In this document: one piece after another, positions 23,086 through 30,951 of the stretch
Numbering within the stretch: the stretch's first letter is position 1
Layout of the letters: the number at the start of each line of letters is the position of its first letter
Origin: Nocardiopsis xinjiangensis YIM 90004
Lineage (GTDB): Bacteria > Actinomycetota > Actinomycetes > Streptosporangiales > Streptosporangiaceae
Reading direction: 5' to 3'
DNA length: 34,946 nucleotides
NCBI RefSeq assembly: GCF_000341145.1
Contig: NZ_ANBE01000048.1
Location: forward strand, 1-34,946
The notes under the pieces: model-generated
What the model saw: only the letters and a program-made list of their open reading frames with translations
Told to the model about the DNA's origin: nothing
Databases searched by the model: none
Position numbers and translations under genes: made by a program

Positions 23086-23592
23086 ATGCAGGACGGTGAC
23101 GGTAACGGCTGGGTGCGCCTGCCCGACGGCTCCTACCGATGGGGCCTTTACGGCGCGGCCGGCCTGCTGCTCCACGCCACCGATCCCGAGGGGGCCGGGC
23201 ACGTGCTGCTGCAGCACCGTGCTGGATGGACCCATATGGGTGGAACCTGGGGTATTCCGGGCGGGGCGCGCAACCGCGACGAGACGCCCCTGGAAGCGGC
23301 CGTACGCGAGTTCCGCGAGGAGGTGGCCGGCGACCTGTCCGACTACACGGTCCTGGGCACCTACGAGCACGACCTGACGCAATGGCGCTACGACACGTTC
23401 CTCCTCGGGCTGGCCTCGATGGTGCCGTTCCGGGTCGGCAACTCCGAGAGCAACGAGATCCGCTGGGTCCCGGTGGACGAAGCCGAGTCCCTGCCCCTGA
23501 TGCCGGCGTTCCGATCCGCTTGGCAGGACCTGCGCGCCGGGCTCGGGGCCGCTCCGGTGAGCGACGCCGTGCCGGGTGCGGGCACTTCCTGA
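23086..23592 (+). CDS. NUDIX hydrolase (MutT-like)
   Basis: A 168-residue single-domain NUDIX enzyme. The Nudix box runs from GG (59-60) to REFREEVAG (74-82), with the Glu residues for metal binding in place. The early segment RWGLYGAAGLLLH and GGTWGIPGGARN are typical of MutT/8-oxo-dGTPase-like members, though substrates of such proteins cannot be read from sequence. AGGAGG nine bases upstream supports ATG 23086. It is the third NUDIX protein in this window, not closely related to the other two. It stands alone upstream of the membrane protein gene. Confidence 0.88.
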   Translation: MQDGDGNGWVRLPDGSYRWGLYGAAGLLLHATDPEGAGHVLLQHRAGWTHMGGTWGIPGGARNRDETPLEAAVREFREEVAGDLSDYTVLGTYEHDLTQWRYDTFLLGLASMVPFRVGNSESNEIRWVPVDEAESLPLMPAFRSAWQDLRAGLGAAPVSDAVPGAGTS

Positions 23593-23765
23593 ACCGTTCG
23601 CTCGTTGTCACCGTGCGGCCCCGTGACTCAGGAACCGGCATCAGAGCTCCCGATCGGGGGAAAGTCAGGGGCGGGCCCTGATGCGCCCGGAGCCAGGACG
23701 TTGCATGCTGAAAGGGACGACCCGGTCAAGAGCGGGCGTCACGCGATTCGACTGGAGCGGTAGTC

Positions 23766-24176
23766 ATGACGCTGGAGCGCGGTAGCGCATTCACCCCGGT
23801 GGCCTCGGCAACGATGGTCTGGCCGTGGGCCCTGTCCCTCATGGGCGGCGCCGCGGGTGGCGCCCTGTTCTTCCTGTTCAACCTCGGCGCCGGGGCCCTG
23901 GCCTCCGGCCTCGGTGCGGCTGTGATCTTTTTCGCGCTGTTCGGGGGTGTCGGCGGCGTGGTCAGCAAGAAGAGCGATCGCCGTGGTCGCCGCTGGGCCG
24001 CCTCCTACCCGTTCCGGTACGCGGCCGTGCCGGGCGTCGTCGGCGGCGCGGGATACGGCCTCGTACAGATGCTGAGCGCGTCCGTCCTGGGCGGCCTGTT
24101 CGGCGGCCTGTTCGTCGCCGCTGCCATCTGGATCACCGTGGGCCTCATTGCGACCCTGGTCGGCGAGAAGAAGTAA
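23766..24176 (+). CDS. Small membrane protein of unknown function
   Basis: A 136-residue protein not assigned to a family. Four hydrophobic, glycine- and alanine-rich segments can be seen (about 17-38, 40-64, 84-105 and 107-131), with a basic cytoplasmic-type loop SKKSDRRGRR between the second and third. GxxxG-like patterns suggest tight helix packing or oligomerisation. GGAGCGG six bases upstream gives a good start at ATG 23766. A terminator follows the stop directly, so it is probably monocistronic. No role can be inferred from the neighbours. Confidence 0.75.
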   Translation: MTLERGSAFTPVASATMVWPWALSLMGGAAGGALFFLFNLGAGALASGLGAAVIFFALFGGVGGVVSKKSDRRGRRWAASYPFRYAAVPGVVGGAGYGLVQMLSASVLGGLFGGLFVAAAIWITVGLIATLVGEKK

Positions 24177-24210
24177 CGGCTCCGGCACGCACCCGTCCGC
24201 CCCGGAGCCG
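24177..24210 (+). terminator. Hairpin terminator after the small membrane protein gene
   Basis: Nine-base perfect arms CGGCTCCGG and CCGGAGCCG start directly after the TAA stop. No T-run. Confidence 0.65.
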
Positions 24211-24511
24211 TGTCTCGGGAGGCCACGGGCGGAACCGGCCGTGTCAGCCCAGGGCGAACGCCCCGCTGCGGTGGGGCATCGCGCCATGTCCGGGACCACC
24301 CCGAGATGAACGTACATGCGAGGAACCGAGGTCCGTGTGACCCGGTCGGGTGGAACGCCTGAGTTCTGTTCGATGGGCGTCTTCCGTCGCACAGCAGGTC
24401 GAGTGCCCGCCGAGCAGCCCCTAAGCTCGACAGGTCTACCGAATGTTCATACACACGACGTTCGGGAACGAGGCCGTCCGCACGCAAGCCCATGGGAGAC
24501 GACCGGCGCCG
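24211..24511. other. Intergenic region upstream of the DUF2786 gene
   Basis: About 300 bases with no supported gene. TAAGCT (24422-24427) could be a -10 element for the DUF2786 gene; an in-frame ATG at 24443 follows it and would extend that protein by 23 residues, which I think less likely. Confidence 0.4.
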
Positions 24512-25384
24512 ATGACTGAAGCTGCCCGTCAGAAGATGGTCGAGCGGGTCCGAGGGCTCCTTCGCATGGCGGAGGACCCCTCGGTCACCGATGCCGAGAG
24601 CCAGGCCTTCACCGCCAAGGCCGCCGAGCTCATGACCCGCCACGCGATCCAGGAGGCCGAGGCCCGCGCCGAGCGGGGCGAGGAGCCGGACGCGATCAGC
24701 CGCATGGACCACGTGGTCAGCGGTGCGGGCGGTCATGGGAAGGCCCGGGTACGGGCACTGGCTGATATCGCCGCCGCCTACGGCTGCCAGTCGGCGGTGC
24801 GCGGCAACACCTCCGACACCACCGAGCGCACCATCATCCTGGTGGGCACGGTGGACTCCCTGGAAGCCCTGCAACTGCTCTTCCCGTCGATCTCCAACCA
24901 GATGGAGGCCTCGGCGAAGTTCATGAGTTCCATACACGTGGCCAACATCAGGGAACTGCGCAATTACACGCGCTCGGTGCTGGAGACCGAACGCAAGCGT
25001 TACTACCGCTCGTTCGTGCGCGCTTACGGTCAGGCCGTCGCCGAACGTATCCGCGAGTTCCGGGCCCGTATGCAGGAGAGCGCCGGGACCCCGGACGCCG
25101 ATTCGGGGCCGGAGGGTTCGAGTTCGCAGGAGCAGTCCTCCCGGGGCACGGACCTCGTTCTGCGCGAGGATGTGCACCGGGTCCAGGAGGAGTTCCAGAA
25201 ACAGTTCCCGCAGTTGCGCAAGCACCGCCCCGAGCGCACGCACAGCGCCGCCGGGTACCGCGCCGGCTATCGGCGGGGGCAACAGGCGGAGCTGGGCCTG
25301 GAGACCCCCGTGGAGAGCGGCGAGGACAACACCTCGTCCCTTCCCGAGAGCGCCGAAACGGCCGGGCAGAGTTCCACAGGCTGA
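24512..25384 (+). CDS. DUF2786 domain protein
   Basis: A 290-residue protein. The N-terminal 45 residues, with VERVRGLLRMAEDPSVTDAESQAFTAKAAELM, form the DUF2786 helical motif common in actinomycetes and phages. A conserved middle (about 70-190) contains a segment rich in Tyr/Arg (NYTRSVLETERKRYYRSFVRAYG). After it comes a charged, Ser/Glu-rich linker and a short basic helix GYRAGYRRGQQA. Function is unknown; I see no catalytic motif. ATG 24512 gives the family's N-terminus. It converges on the dnaN-like gene, with the DnaA-box cluster between them. Confidence 0.85.
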   Translation: MTEAARQKMVERVRGLLRMAEDPSVTDAESQAFTAKAAELMTRHAIQEAEARAERGEEPDAISRMDHVVSGAGGHGKARVRALADIAAAYGCQSAVRGNTSDTTERTIILVGTVDSLEALQLLFPSISNQMEASAKFMSSIHVANIRELRNYTRSVLETERKRYYRSFVRAYGQAVAERIREFRARMQESAGTPDADSGPEGSSSQEQSSRGTDLVLREDVHRVQEEFQKQFPQLRKHRPERTHSAAGYRAGYRRGQQAELGLETPVESGEDNTSSLPESAETAGQSSTG

Positions 25385-25576
25385 TGTGGGGCCCGCGCAC
25401 AGGAGGGCTTCCCAGAAGTTTTCCACAGGCTGTGCATGAAGCGCACCAGTGAGCATTTCCGCACGTCATGCTGGATTTTCTAGGACAGATACCGCCTGAT
25501 TCGGCCCTTTCCAGGGATGATGACCCCGAGTTGTCCACAGGCCTGGAAGGCAGCCTGTGGATAACTTTGTGGACAA
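25370..25576. promoter_or_regulatory. DnaA-box cluster between convergent genes
   Basis: Three perfect TTRTCCACA boxes: TTGTCCACA at 25531-25539 (+), TTATCCACA at 25556-25564 (-) and TTGTCCACA at 25568-25576 (-). TTTTCCACA at 25419-25427 differs at one position, and a weaker TTCCACAGG copy starts at 25372. Most share the extension CCACAGGC. The boxes at 25531 and 25556 face each other as a 12-base inverted repeat with one mismatch, which could also act as a terminator. The stretch holds no gene apart from the last bases of the DUF2786 gene and is not a promoter for either neighbour, as both genes end here. Confidence 0.65.
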
Positions 25577-25613
25577 GTGGGAACCGCCGACCGCAAGACC
25601 GGAAAAGGGCAGT

Positions 25614-26768
25614 TCAGGACACCCGCAACGGTTGCACCAGGTACCGGAAGGCGGGTTCCTGGCCTTCCCCCTCGGGAAGATCGGTGAACACCGCGGGTTT
25701 GGTCGGCTCGGTGAAGTTGAGCCGGGCCCGTTCCGTCTCCACCCCGGACAGCCCGTCCATGAGGTAATCGGGCCGGAAGGCCAGCCGCAGGGGGTCTCCC
25801 TCGTAATCGACCTCGATCGCCTCGACCGCCTGGGCGTCCTCACCCGAACCCGCCTCGAGCACGACCTCGTCCTCGCTGAAGGCCAGTCGCAGCGGCGTCG
25901 CGCGGTCTGCGACCAGAGCCACACGCTTGACCGCCTCCAGCAGCGGAGCGACGGTCACGTGGGCCCGCCCGGAGAAGTCCGCAGGGAACCACGAGCGGTA
26001 CTTGAGGAAGTCGCTGTCGATGAGGCGGGTGGTGGTGCGCCGCTCCCCGCTCTCGAAACCGATCATGCCCTCCTCCGGGGACGTGCTCATCCCCTCTCCG
26101 ACGGTGACCGTGGACAGGGCGATGTCGACGTTCTCACCGGTGACGAGCCCGCGCACGGTGTCGGAGAGCGTACGGGCGGGCACGAGCGCGGACACGTCGA
26201 GTCCTGGGTCGGACGGCAGCCACCACAACTCGCGCACGGCGATGCGGTAACGGTCGGTGGCGACCACGCTCAGGTTGTCGCCGGTGAAGTCGAGACAGGC
26301 ACCGGTGAGCATGGGCAAGGTGTCGTCGCGGCTCGCCGCAGGCGTGACCTGGCGTACCGCCTGGGTCAGGGCCTGGGCGGGGACCGCACCGATACGCGGG
26401 GGCATACCGGGCAGGCTCGGGTAGTCCTCCAGCGGCATGGTGATGAGCGTGAAGCGGGCGGCGCCCCCGGTGACACGGATGCGTGAGCCCTGGCTCTCGA
26501 TGTCGACCGTGCCCTCGGGCAGGTTGCGCACGATCTCGGCCACGAGGCGCCCCGGAACCAGGGCGCTGCCACCCTCGGCCGCGTCCGCCCGGACGGAGGC
26601 ACGGGTGGAGACCTCGTAGTCGAAACCGGACAGGCGCAGGGACGCGCCGTCCTCGGCGACCTCCATGCGCATCCCGGCGAGCACGGGCACGGCGGGGCGT
26701 GCGGGCAGCGCCCGTGCGGTCCAGGCGACCGCTTCGGCGAACGCGTCGCGGTCCAGTCGCAGTCTCAC
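25614..26768 (-). CDS. DNA polymerase III beta sliding clamp homologue (DnaN-like)
   Basis: A 384-residue protein with the three-domain beta-clamp pattern: LPARPAVPVLAGMRME near the start, LSGFDYEVSTRASV, RDDTLPMLTGACLDF, TDRYRIAVREL, RRTTTRLIDSDFLKYRSWFP, and GSGEDAQAVEAIEVDYEGD. The C-terminus reads YLVQPLRVS, where clamps usually have YxxMPxRL; this tail lines the pocket that binds polymerase peptides. With no dnaA or recF nearby I take it as a second, divergent clamp rather than the main one, but cannot prove this. GTG 26768 has GAGGAGG seven bases upstream. The DnaA-box cluster lies just past its stop. Confidence 0.9.
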   Translation of the reverse strand: MRLRLDRDAFAEAVAWTARALPARPAVPVLAGMRMEVAEDGASLRLSGFDYEVSTRASVRADAAEGGSALVPGRLVAEIVRNLPEGTVDIESQGSRIRVTGGAARFTLITMPLEDYPSLPGMPPRIGAVPAQALTQAVRQVTPAASRDDTLPMLTGACLDFTGDNLSVVATDRYRIAVRELWWLPSDPGLDVSALVPARTLSDTVRGLVTGENVDIALSTVTVGEGMSTSPEEGMIGFESGERRTTTRLIDSDFLKYRSWFPADFSGRAHVTVAPLLEAVKRVALVADRATPLRLAFSEDEVVLEAGSGEDAQAVEAIEVDYEGDPLRLAFRPDYLMDGLSGVETERARLNFTEPTKPAVFTDLPEGEGQEPAFRYLVQPLRVS

Positions 26769-26869
26769 TACGGGGCCTCCTCGTCAGCGGTTCCGTGTGG
26801 CGACACGGTAACCGCAGGCCCCGACAGAATCGGGGAGATGCACCCGGCCGGTTCCGGCCGGGCCAGGCC

Positions 26870-27346
26870 TCACCTGCGGCCGGGGCGCAGGGTCCAGATG
26901 ATGCTCATCCGACCGGTGACCGTGCCGTCGTCGGTACGGAGCTCGATCTCCACGGGGAACTCGGGGCGCTTGCCCTCGTCGAGTTCGGCGACGATCTCGT
27001 CGCGGCCCCGGCCCAGTTCCGCGTCGGCTGTCACGTCGCCCATGGCGACGTGCAGGTAGTGGATCTCCGCACTGACGGCCAGTGGGACGGCGCGCTCGAA
27101 CTGGTCGCTGAAGGTGCTGATGATGATCGCGCCGGAAGCGGATTCCGCCAGGGTGAACATCGCGCCCGCGTGGGGGCCGCCGATGTGGTTGTGGTGATCG
27201 GCGTTGTCGGGCAGCCGCATCACCGCGTGCCCGTGGTCGAGGTCGGAGAAGGTCACGCCCAACGTGCGCGCGAAGGGCACCGCAGCGAGGAAGCCGGACT
27301 TGACCGCCTCCGCCGTCTCAGCGTTCATCTGTGTCATGCCACTCAT
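26870..27346 (-). CDS. PaaI/DUF4442-type hotdog-fold thioesterase
   Basis: A 158-residue single hotdog domain. The segment DHHNHIGGPHAGAMFTLAESASG is the N-x-G-x-HxG-like active-site helix of PaaI-type acyl-CoA thioesterases, and the beta strands LAVSAEIHYLHVAMGDVTADAEL follow as usual. The acyl-CoA substrate is unknown. There is no ribosome site; three in-frame ATGs lie at 27346, 27337 and 27328, and I chose the first. A 20-base operator palindrome overlaps that start codon, so tight repression at initiation is likely. It stands alone between dnaN-like and tRNA-Ser genes. Confidence 0.85.
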   Translation of the reverse strand: MSGMTQMNAETAEAVKSGFLAAVPFARTLGVTFSDLDHGHAVMRLPDNADHHNHIGGPHAGAMFTLAESASGAIIISTFSDQFERAVPLAVSAEIHYLHVAMGDVTADAELGRGRDEIVAELDEGKRPEFPVEIELRTDDGTVTGRMSIIWTLRPGRR

Positions 27347-27364
27347 GTTACTTGCTAGTAACAT
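27345..27364. promoter_or_regulatory. TetR-type operator palindrome at the thioesterase start
   Basis: Perfect 8-base arms ATGTTACT and AGTAACAT flank a four-base spacer. Its left end includes two bases of the start codon. On the minus strand TATGTT (27365-27360), a possible -10 element, is inside it. TTACT-N4-AGTAA sites of this form are typical of TetR-family repressors of lipid metabolism; the regulator is not in this window. Confidence 0.65.
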
Positions 27365-27457
27365 AGAAGTGCCACCCTGCCGTCCGTGTGTGTTCCCGTA
27401 CGGCATCCACACACACCTGTGGGCTACCATGGCTGACGGAGACGCGGTTCTCCCCTC

Positions 27458-27546
27458 GGAGGGTTCGCATAGCGGCCGAGTGCAGTGCTCTTGAAAAGCA
27501 CCAAGTCCTTGACGGGGCTTCGTGGGTTCAAATCCCACACCCTCCG
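27458..27546 (+). tRNA. tRNA-Ser (anticodon TGA)
   Basis: An 89-base class II tRNA. Acceptor GGAGGGT pairs with ACCCTCC, discriminator G, anticodon stem GTGCT/AGCAC with loop CTTGAAA and anticodon TGA. A long variable arm and T arm GTGGG-TTCAAAT-CCCAC follow. CCA not encoded. Reads UCA serine codons, which are rare in such genomes. Confidence 0.97.
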
Positions 27547-27584
27547 CAGAACCCGGGACCTCACAGATCGAGGGTCCGGACCAC

Positions 27585-27624
27585 GAGGGCCGGTGGCCCC
27601 CTGTGCACGGGGCCACCGGCCCTC
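27585..27624 (+). terminator. Hairpin terminator after tRNA-Ser
   Basis: Perfect 16-base arms starting GAGGGCCGGTGGCCCC around an eight-base loop; no T-run. Confidence 0.85.
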
Positions 27625-27907
27625 GCTGTGTCCGGAGGACCTCAGGTGCGCCGCGGGGCGAGGATCGCCGCTTCCACGCGGAACCCGACCGCGGTGAGGA
27701 ACCTTCGGCCCGGGCCGCGCCGCACGGACCTCGGGTGCGGCTCACGGACGGGGCGGGTGGCCGGGGGATGACACGCCGGTGAGCGTCACCGGAAGCCTGC
27801 GTTCCACGGCTGCGCCACCGGACCGCGCCGGGGCATAGTGGTGCCCACGGTGCTCATGCGAGTCCGCACATCCCCCGCAGCGCAAACCCCAGACCTCGGG
27901 AGTGCCT
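27625..27907. other. Non-coding gap before the FkbM gene
   Basis: About 280 bases. I see no gene. A CCGGTGA/TCACCGG palindrome with a three-base spacer lies at 27776-27792. No clear promoter was found. Confidence 0.4.
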
Positions 27908-28903
27908 GTGTTGGTGAACCGGATCCGCAATTTCCTACGACGACACCCGGCTGTACGGCAAGCAGCGCGAAGGACCCGCGGCCGGCTCCCGCGGCGCCTC
28001 GGTGGGATCGATCCCGCCCGGCTGCCGTCGCAGCGCCGTTTCGAGTTGTCCCTCCCCCGGCGCGAGGGTGCGCGCGGCGAGCCGTCCTCGCTCTCCTTCA
28101 CCGCACCGAGTGAGCTCTGGGTACCCCGGAAACTCGAACAGGACGGTCTCGCCGGTTTCGAACCCGAGACCCTCGCCTGCTTCCTCGCCTGCCTGGACCA
28201 CGCCCGCCCGGGTGCGGTCCTGGACGTGGGCGCGAACGTGGGGGTGTACGCACTGCTCGCCGCCGCTCGCTGCCACCGCCCCGTCCGGGCCTTCGAGCCG
28301 ACCCCGCACATCGCGAGGACCGCGCGGGAGCTGGCGGCGGCCAACCGGCTCCCGGTCGCGGTGTCGGAACTCGCGATGGGCGATCGGGCCGGGAACGCCG
28401 TGTTCACGCTCTCCTCCACGTCGGACGCGTCGAACTCGCTGGCCGCGGGGTTCCGCCCCGAGGCCGGCCGGATCGAGGTGCGGGTGGACACACTGTCCGG
28501 CTGGTGCGAGCGCACCGGCACGTCCCCGGCCGTCGTCAAGATCGACACCGAGACCACCGAACCCGACGTCATCGCCGGGGCCCTCGACGTCCTGCGCGAG
28601 TTCCGCCCCTGGGTGTTCTGCGAGGTCCTTCCGGGCCACGGGGTCGAGGAGCCTCTCATGGAGCTGCTGCGTCCGCTCGACTACACGTGGCACCCGCTCG
28701 GGGAGGAGCTGCCTTCCCCCGCACGCACCGTCATCGACGGCCGGGCCTCCGGTCCCGAGCAGCGCATGTGGCTCTTCGCTCCCGAGGAGCCGCCGGACGC
28801 GTTGTGGGAGGACACCCGGGCGTGGCGCGGAGCACTGAACTCCTGCCTCCCGGGCACCGGACACACGTCGGCCCCCGCCGCGGGCGGGGACCGACTCGGG
28901 TGA
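27908..28903 (+). CDS. FkbM-family SAM-dependent methyltransferase
   Basis: A 331-residue protein. VLDVGANVGVYALLAA is the SAM-binding motif I in its FkbM form, FEPTPHIARTARELAAAN is motif II, and VKIDTETTEPDVIAGA corresponds to the usual KIDVEGAE region with Thr-Glu-Thr-Thr in place of the common Val-Glu-Gly. FkbM enzymes O-methylate polyketides, glycolipids or sugars; no such pathway is nearby, so the substrate is open. GGGAG five bases upstream favours GTG 27908; GTG 27902 is the alternative. Its stop lies four bases from that of the convergent stress-protein gene, with no terminator between. Confidence 0.87.
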   Translation: MLVNRIRNFLRRHPAVRQAARRTRGRLPRRLGGIDPARLPSQRRFELSLPRREGARGEPSSLSFTAPSELWVPRKLEQDGLAGFEPETLACFLACLDHARPGAVLDVGANVGVYALLAAARCHRPVRAFEPTPHIARTARELAAANRLPVAVSELAMGDRAGNAVFTLSSTSDASNSLAAGFRPEAGRIEVRVDTLSGWCERTGTSPAVVKIDTETTEPDVIAGALDVLREFRPWVFCEVLPGHGVEEPLMELLRPLDYTWHPLGEELPSPARTVIDGRASGPEQRMWLFAPEEPPDALWEDTRAWRGALNSCLPGTGHTSAPAAGGDRLG

Positions 28904-28907
28904 GACC

Positions 28908-29840
28908 TCAGTCCTCGTCCTCGTCACCGTGCTTGGGCAGCACGATGACAGGGACGCGCGAGCGGTGCAGGATGCCCTGGCTCACCGAACCGAGGAGCAG
29001 GCCGCGCACCGTGCCGCGCCCCCGGGAACCGACGACGATCGCGTCGGCGTCCTCGGCGGCGCGCAGGACCGCGTCGACCGGATTGGACTGGGTGCGCACC
29101 GCCCTGACCTCGATGTTGACGTCGTCGCGGTCCTCGAGGACGTCGGAGAGCAGTTCGGAGACCAGCTCCTCGGACTGCTTCTCGAACACGTTCTCCTGCG
29201 GCTGGAAGCCGGCAGCGGTCATCGCGACCGGATCGTAGGGGTAGGGGACCTCCCAGCTGTTGACCACGACGAGGTCACCCTCGTTCTCGGCGGTCATGTC
29301 CACCGCGAGGCCCAGCGCACGGCGCGCGTTGTAGGAACTGTCGACGCCGACGACGACGCGGTCGAGGGAGGTCGTGGCCGGATGCCCGTTGCCCTCGTGC
29401 GGCACCACCACGACCGGGCACGGAGCCTGGGCCGCGACGCGCACGCTCACCGATCCCACGAACAGGGCCGCGATCGAGCCGAGGCCGCGGGTCCCGAGGA
29501 CGATGAGGTCGTGCGGGCGGCTCTGCCGGATGAGCGCCAGGGACGCTTCCTCCATGGCGGTGACCGTCTCGGTCTCGGCATCGGGCTGCTGTTCGACCGC
29601 GTGCTTGCGTGCCTCGGTGAGCACGCTCGTGGCCTGACCGCTGATCTCGTCGGTCGGCTGGAATCGGGTCGGCCCGCCGTAGGCCGAGACGACCAACGGC
29701 ATGCCCAAGGAGTGCACGATACGGAGCACGGCCCCACGGCGTACGGCCTCCGCGGCAGCCCACTCCAGAGCTGCCCGGGAATGGTCGGAGCCGTCGACGC
29801 CGACGACGACCCTGGGCGTGTGCTCATGGTTCTTTGCCAT
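28908..29840 (-). CDS. Tandem-domain universal stress protein (first of two)
   Basis: A 310-residue protein of two Usp domains (about 9-150 and 160-300). Each starts with a GVDxS strand-loop and ends in the ATP-binding motif G-2x-G-9x-G-S: GTRGLGSIAALFVGS (116-130) and GSRGRGTVRGLLLGS. ATP binding is therefore expected in both. In actinomycetes such proteins rise in hypoxia or stationary phase; no DosR-type box was seen. GGGGGAG before ATG 29840 sets the start. It follows its paralogue by 89 bases, which include a GCCACCC/GGGTGGC hairpin (29860-29882). Confidence 0.93.
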   Translation of the reverse strand: MAKNHEHTPRVVVGVDGSDHSRAALEWAAAEAVRRGAVLRIVHSLGMPLVVSAYGGPTRFQPTDEISGQATSVLTEARKHAVEQQPDAETETVTAMEEASLALIRQSRPHDLIVLGTRGLGSIAALFVGSVSVRVAAQAPCPVVVVPHEGNGHPATTSLDRVVVGVDSSYNARRALGLAVDMTAENEGDLVVVNSWEVPYPYDPVAMTAAGFQPQENVFEKQSEELVSELLSDVLEDRDDVNIEVRAVRTQSNPVDAVLRAAEDADAIVVGSRGRGTVRGLLLGSVSQGILHRSRVPVIVLPKHGDEDED

Positions 29841-29929
29841 GTTCTCCCCCTTGGCGACTGCCACCCGTCATCTTCGGGTGGCACACATTGACGCGGGAAC
29901 GACACAGACCGAAGGTCCCGCTCCCGGGA

Positions 29930-30844
29930 TCAATCGGTCTCCTCGGCATGCGGCGGAAGGACCGCGACCGGCATCCGGGCGCGGCGCAGCACGCCTTGGC
30001 TGACCGACCCCATGACGAGTCCCGCCGTCCCGCCCCGTCCGCGGGATCCGACGACGAGGAGGTCCGCCTCCTCCCCCTCCTCGAGGAGGGCGGTGACGGG
30101 AGCGGCCTGCACCCGTACGGCACTGATGTCGAGTTCTTCGGTGTGTTCATCGGCCACCTCCGCGAGCACACCGGCCACGATCTCCTCCGACTGGCGGTCG
30201 AACACCTCTTCGTGCAGCGTCCGCGAATCCGCGGCCAGGGAGGCGGCGTCCTCCGGCAGAGGCACCTCCCAGCTGTTGACCACGACGACGGAGGAGTTGG
30301 TGGAGCGGGCTTCTGCGAGGGCGAAACGCAGGGCGCGGCGGGAGGAGTCGGAGCCGTCCACCCCCACCACGATCCGGCCCCGGTGTTCCAGGGGACTCTC
30401 ACCCTCCGGTACGACCACGACCGGGCAGGGCGCCTCCGAGGAGGTCCGCACGCTCACCGACCCGTGAACGAGAGCACGCACCGACCCGAGACCGCGCGTT
30501 CCGACGGCGATGACGTCTCGGTTCCGTGCCTCGTTGAGCAGGACGGCCGGTGCGTCCTCGGAGGCGAGCACCACCGCCACGGGGAGGTCGGGGTGGGTCT
30601 CGGCGACGGACGCGGCGCTCTCGACGAGCACCCGGTGTCCGGCCTCGCGCACCTCCTCGGAGGCGGTGTAGCGCTCAGGCGGCGAGTAGGCCGCCATGCC
30701 CAACGGCAGGCCCATACCGTGCACGATGCGTAGCTGGACCCCGCGCCGGGCTGCGTCGGCGGCGGCCCAGCGCAGTGCGGCCTGCGCGTGCGGTGATCCG
30801 TCCACCCCGACGATCACCGCGGGCGGTCGCTCTTGTGCGTTCAT
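29930..30844 (-). CDS. Tandem-domain universal stress protein (second of two)
   Basis: A 304-residue paralogue of the neighbouring stress protein, with the same two-domain layout. ATP-binding motifs are GTRGLGSVRALVHGS (115-129) and GSRGRGGTAGLVMGS near the C-terminus. The pair arose by duplication and shares conserved NSWEVP and FxxQSEE segments in the second domain. GAGGGGGG seven bases before ATG 30844 sets the start. It is the upstream gene of the two and probably co-transcribed; the EspI-like gene further upstream is separated by a terminator. Confidence 0.93.
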   Translation of the reverse strand: MNAQERPPAVIVGVDGSPHAQAALRWAAADAARRGVQLRIVHGMGLPLGMAAYSPPERYTASEEVREAGHRVLVESAASVAETHPDLPVAVVLASEDAPAVLLNEARNRDVIAVGTRGLGSVRALVHGSVSVRTSSEAPCPVVVVPEGESPLEHRGRIVVGVDGSDSSRRALRFALAEARSTNSSVVVVNSWEVPLPEDAASLAADSRTLHEEVFDRQSEEIVAGVLAEVADEHTEELDISAVRVQAAPVTALLEEGEEADLLVVGSRGRGGTAGLVMGSVSQGVLRRARMPVAVLPPHAEETD

Positions 30845-30889
30845 CCTCGAACCCCCCTCACTCTCATTGTCCGGTAAGCGGTCCGGGAA

Positions 30890-30928
30890 ACCGGGGAGGC
30901 GCCGGCGCTGCGCTGGTGCCTCCCCGGT
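30890..30928 (-). terminator. Hairpin terminator after the EspI-like ATPase gene
   Basis: Perfect 11-base arms ACCGGGGAGGC (30890-30900) and GCCTCCCCGGT (30918-30928), extended inward by further pairing. It lies 24 bases past the ATPase stop. Confidence 0.8.
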
Positions 30929-30951
30929 GCACGCCTGCGCATGCGTCCGGT

